A stretch of 64,000 nt of DNA from Thalassovita mediterranea (lineage in GTDB: Bacteria > Pseudomonadota > Alphaproteobacteria > Caulobacterales > Hyphomonadaceae): positions 2,976,001 through 3,040,000 of the forward strand of contig CP080408.1 of assembly GCA_019448215.1 (NCBI GenBank), given 5' to 3'. The position numbers and the translations under genes are program-made. This document shows positions 62,557-64,000 of this stretch, piece after piece (position 1 is the stretch's first letter; the number at the start of each line of letters is the position of its first letter). Below the pieces are notes generated by a model. It saw only the letters and a program-made list of their open reading frames with translations, ran no database searches and had not been told where the DNA came from.

Positions 62557-63786
62557 CTAGTGTGCGTGGCCGTCGCCGAAAGCGTCTTTTTCAAGCTGTG
62601 CTTTCAGCGTGAAGGCACCCTCGATGACGAAGGCTTCGCCCGCCTCCAGACCGGAGACGATCTCGGTATAGCCCCCAGCGCTGTCGCCTGTGCGCACCTC
62701 GCGCGGTTGGAAACCGTCATCTGTTGGAACGAAGACCGAGATCCTATCCTCGACACTGACAAGCGCATCGGAGGGTACGCGCACCACAGACCGCGCCTCT
62801 CCCGTCTCGATCCGGGCGGTCACGAACTGACCGGGTTTCAATCTGTGTTCGGCATTGTCGACGATGACACGTGCCGTCGCGGTACGGGACGTCTCAGCGA
62901 TAACCGGCAGGACGGTCGAAATCTTTCCTTCGGCCAGCCTCTGGCCGTCCTCCCGCTGAAGGACCACGGTCTGGCCTTCCTCGACTTTTCCGAGGTCTTC
63001 CTTGTAAACCGCGATATCTGCCCACACGACGCTGTCATCGATGATGACAAACATGGGCTCGCCGCCAGCCGACACGGTTTCGCCAAGCGAGATCCTCCGC
63101 TCTATGATCTCACCGGTTATCGGCGCGGTGAGATAGGCCTGTGCCAGGGCGCCATCCGCAGCTTCATCCAAACCGTCCAGTACACTATGACCAATGCCTA
63201 CGGCATGTAGCCTGCTTTCGGCCGCCTCCCGGGCGGCATTCGCCGCCGAAAACGACGCACGCGCCGACTGCACATCTGCTTCAGAGGTGATTTTCTGTTT
63301 CCAGAGGTTTTCCTCACGCGCAAGTTCCGCCTGCGCGAGGCGCTCCGCGCTCAGCGCATTCAGATAATCGGCCTTGAGCCCGGCAAGCTCACGGCTGGTC
63401 AGGCGGGCCAGCGTTGTTCCGGCTTTCACCGTATCGCCCTCACCTGCATAAAGCTCGGCGACAATGCCTTCGACCTGTGGCGAGACCCTGGCGACACGGT
63501 CCGCATCGAAGCGGATTTCCGCGGGCAGTTCCAACAGGCCCGAAACCGTCCCGGTTTCGGCTTGCGCAGTGTGGATTCCGACCGCTTCAGCCGCCTCAGC
63601 ACTCAGCTCGACATGATCGCCATCTTCTTCATGGCCTGCATGTTCGCCGTCGGCTTCTTCATGCTCATCATCGGTTTCGAGGGCCGTCTGATTTGCGTCA
63701 GACGAAGCAGGCGCGCCATTGCCACAGGCCGCGAGATATAAAAACGCCGGCGAAAGTATTGCCGCGTAGAAAAGGTTCTTTTTCAT
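62557..63786 (-). CDS. RND periplasmic adaptor, CzcB type
   Basis: A 409-residue membrane fusion protein and lipoprotein (lipobox LAAC, Cys21). The first mature stretch is rich in His, Asp and Glu (about 38-60), a likely metal-binding segment. It is followed by a beta-barrel/lipoyl/helical-hairpin layout (about 80-330) and a C-terminal domain. It is 11 bases before czcA and overlaps the czcC-like stop by four bases. Confidence 0.92.
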   Translation of the reverse strand: MKKNLFYAAILSPAFLYLAACGNGAPASSDANQTALETDDEHEEADGEHAGHEEDGDHVELSAEAAEAVGIHTAQAETGTVSGLLELPAEIRFDADRVARVSPQVEGIVAELYAGEGDTVKAGTTLARLTSRELAGLKADYLNALSAERLAQAELAREENLWKQKITSEADVQSARASFSAANAAREAAESRLHAVGIGHSVLDGLDEAADGALAQAYLTAPITGEIIERRISLGETVSAGGEPMFVIIDDSVVWADIAVYKEDLGKVEEGQTVVLQREDGQRLAEGKISTVLPVIAETSRTATARVIVDNAEHRLKPGQFVTARIETGEARSVVRVPSDALVSVEDRISVFVPTDDGFQPREVRTGDSAGGYTEIVSGLEAGEAFVIEGAFTLKAQLEKDAFGDGHAH

Positions 63787-64000
63787 TGGGATTCTCCTTC
63801 GAACGGTGCAGCGCCAATCAGGGCGCGCAACCGCAGGGTTTGTGTCTGGAGCGCCAGTCGGGCATCTATCACCTTGGCGCGGGTTTCGATCAGGCTACGC
63901 CGTGCATCGAGCGTGGCGGTGAGGTCGAACTTGCCGACCCGATAGCCTTCGGCGGCTGAAGCGTAGGCATCTTCGGCCAGTGGAAGGGCTTCACCCTCGA
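63783..64000 (-). CDS. Outer-membrane efflux protein, CzcC/TolC type, 5' part outside window
   Basis: The last 72 codons of an outer-membrane channel protein are visible. The read-through is EGEALPLAEDAYASAAEGY and then VGKFDLTATLDARRSLIETR, ending in a hydrophilic tail. The helical segment AAEGYRVGKFDLTATLDARR is typical of the OEP domain. The stop overlaps the czcB-like ATG (ATGA), placing it first in the visible operon czcCBA. Confidence 0.88.
   Translation of the reverse strand, partial: EGEALPLAEDAYASAAEGYRVGKFDLTATLDARRSLIETRAKVIDARLALQTQTLRLRALIGAAPFEGESQ

Noticed and set aside
1-64000. CRISPR array or intact phage or insertion sequence
   Set aside because: No regularly spaced direct repeats, no cas genes, no intact transposase or integrase frame were seen in the window.

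Overview
The window is a chromosomal segment of an alphaproteobacterium, most likely of the Caulobacterales/Hyphomonadaceae type (a Hyphomonas- or Henriciella-like organism). The evidence is the pleD-divK pair next to a zinc-ribbon DinB, the run mltG-fabF-acpP-fabG-fabD, a UrcA-family protein, a DUF6491 lipoprotein, MlaEF after alr, and GANTC and TTAA-type motifs at cell-cycle promoters. Base composition is high in G+C and about 90% of the sequence codes. No rRNA, tRNA, intact insertion sequence or CRISPR array was seen.

Layout. 0-7 kb: 3' part of RNase R, a Nudix hydrolase, ribosomal protein L33, a universal stress protein, the cell-cycle regulators PleD and DivK, and divergently DNA polymerase IV, whose 5' end carries a LexA-type SOS box. 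7-10 kb: a tight + strand run of RidA-like, GDPD-like, FemAB-like, DUF2007 and HIT proteins. 10-15 kb: gatB, two small membrane proteins, gatA and gatC on the - strand, with a DUF6491 lipoprotein gene inserted on the opposite strand between gatA and gatC. 15-21 kb: ruvX, an AEC transporter, pyrB, a non-catalytic dihydroorotase homologue, a TetR regulator, plsY and dprA. 21-27 kb: the envelope and cofactor operon lptD-surA-pdxA-rsmA. 26-33 kb (- strand): gmk, yicC, mltG, fabF, acpP, fabG, fabD. 33-38.5 kb (+): rpsF-rpsR-rplI behind a structured leader, dnaB with cell-cycle-type promoter motifs, alr, mlaE, mlaF. 38.5-46.8 kb: an unknown anchored protein, a flavoprotein, a UrcA protein, radA-cvpA-purF, an SDR and a DUF389 membrane protein. 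46.9-56.5 kb: der-bamB-YfgM-like, panB, an NnrU-like protein, a FAD monooxygenase, a quinone-oxidoreductase-like protein, a small prepilin peptidase, a small charged protein and a formyltransferase.

From about 56.57 kb to the window end the content is accessory. It begins with a 14-base copy of the typical guaA 3' end with no guaA attached, which I read as an orphan attachment site of an integrated island. After this come an inverted-repeat-rich stretch, remnants of an AbiE-type toxin-antitoxin pair and of a ZIP metal transporter, and then a compact - strand heavy-metal efflux operon: outer-membrane CzcC-like (cut by the window end), CzcB-like, CzcA-like, a small novel lipoprotein, a CDF exporter and a SpoIIAA-like protein. 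Together these would move divalent metal from cytoplasm to periplasm (CDF) and from periplasm to the outside (RND complex).

Most of the window is conserved housekeeping DNA. The points most worth checking are the predicted island edge at guaA, the lipoprotein embedded in the efflux operon, the structured rpsF leader, the SOS box at dinB, the cell-cycle motifs at dnaB, and the formyltransferase lacking the usual catalytic Asn.
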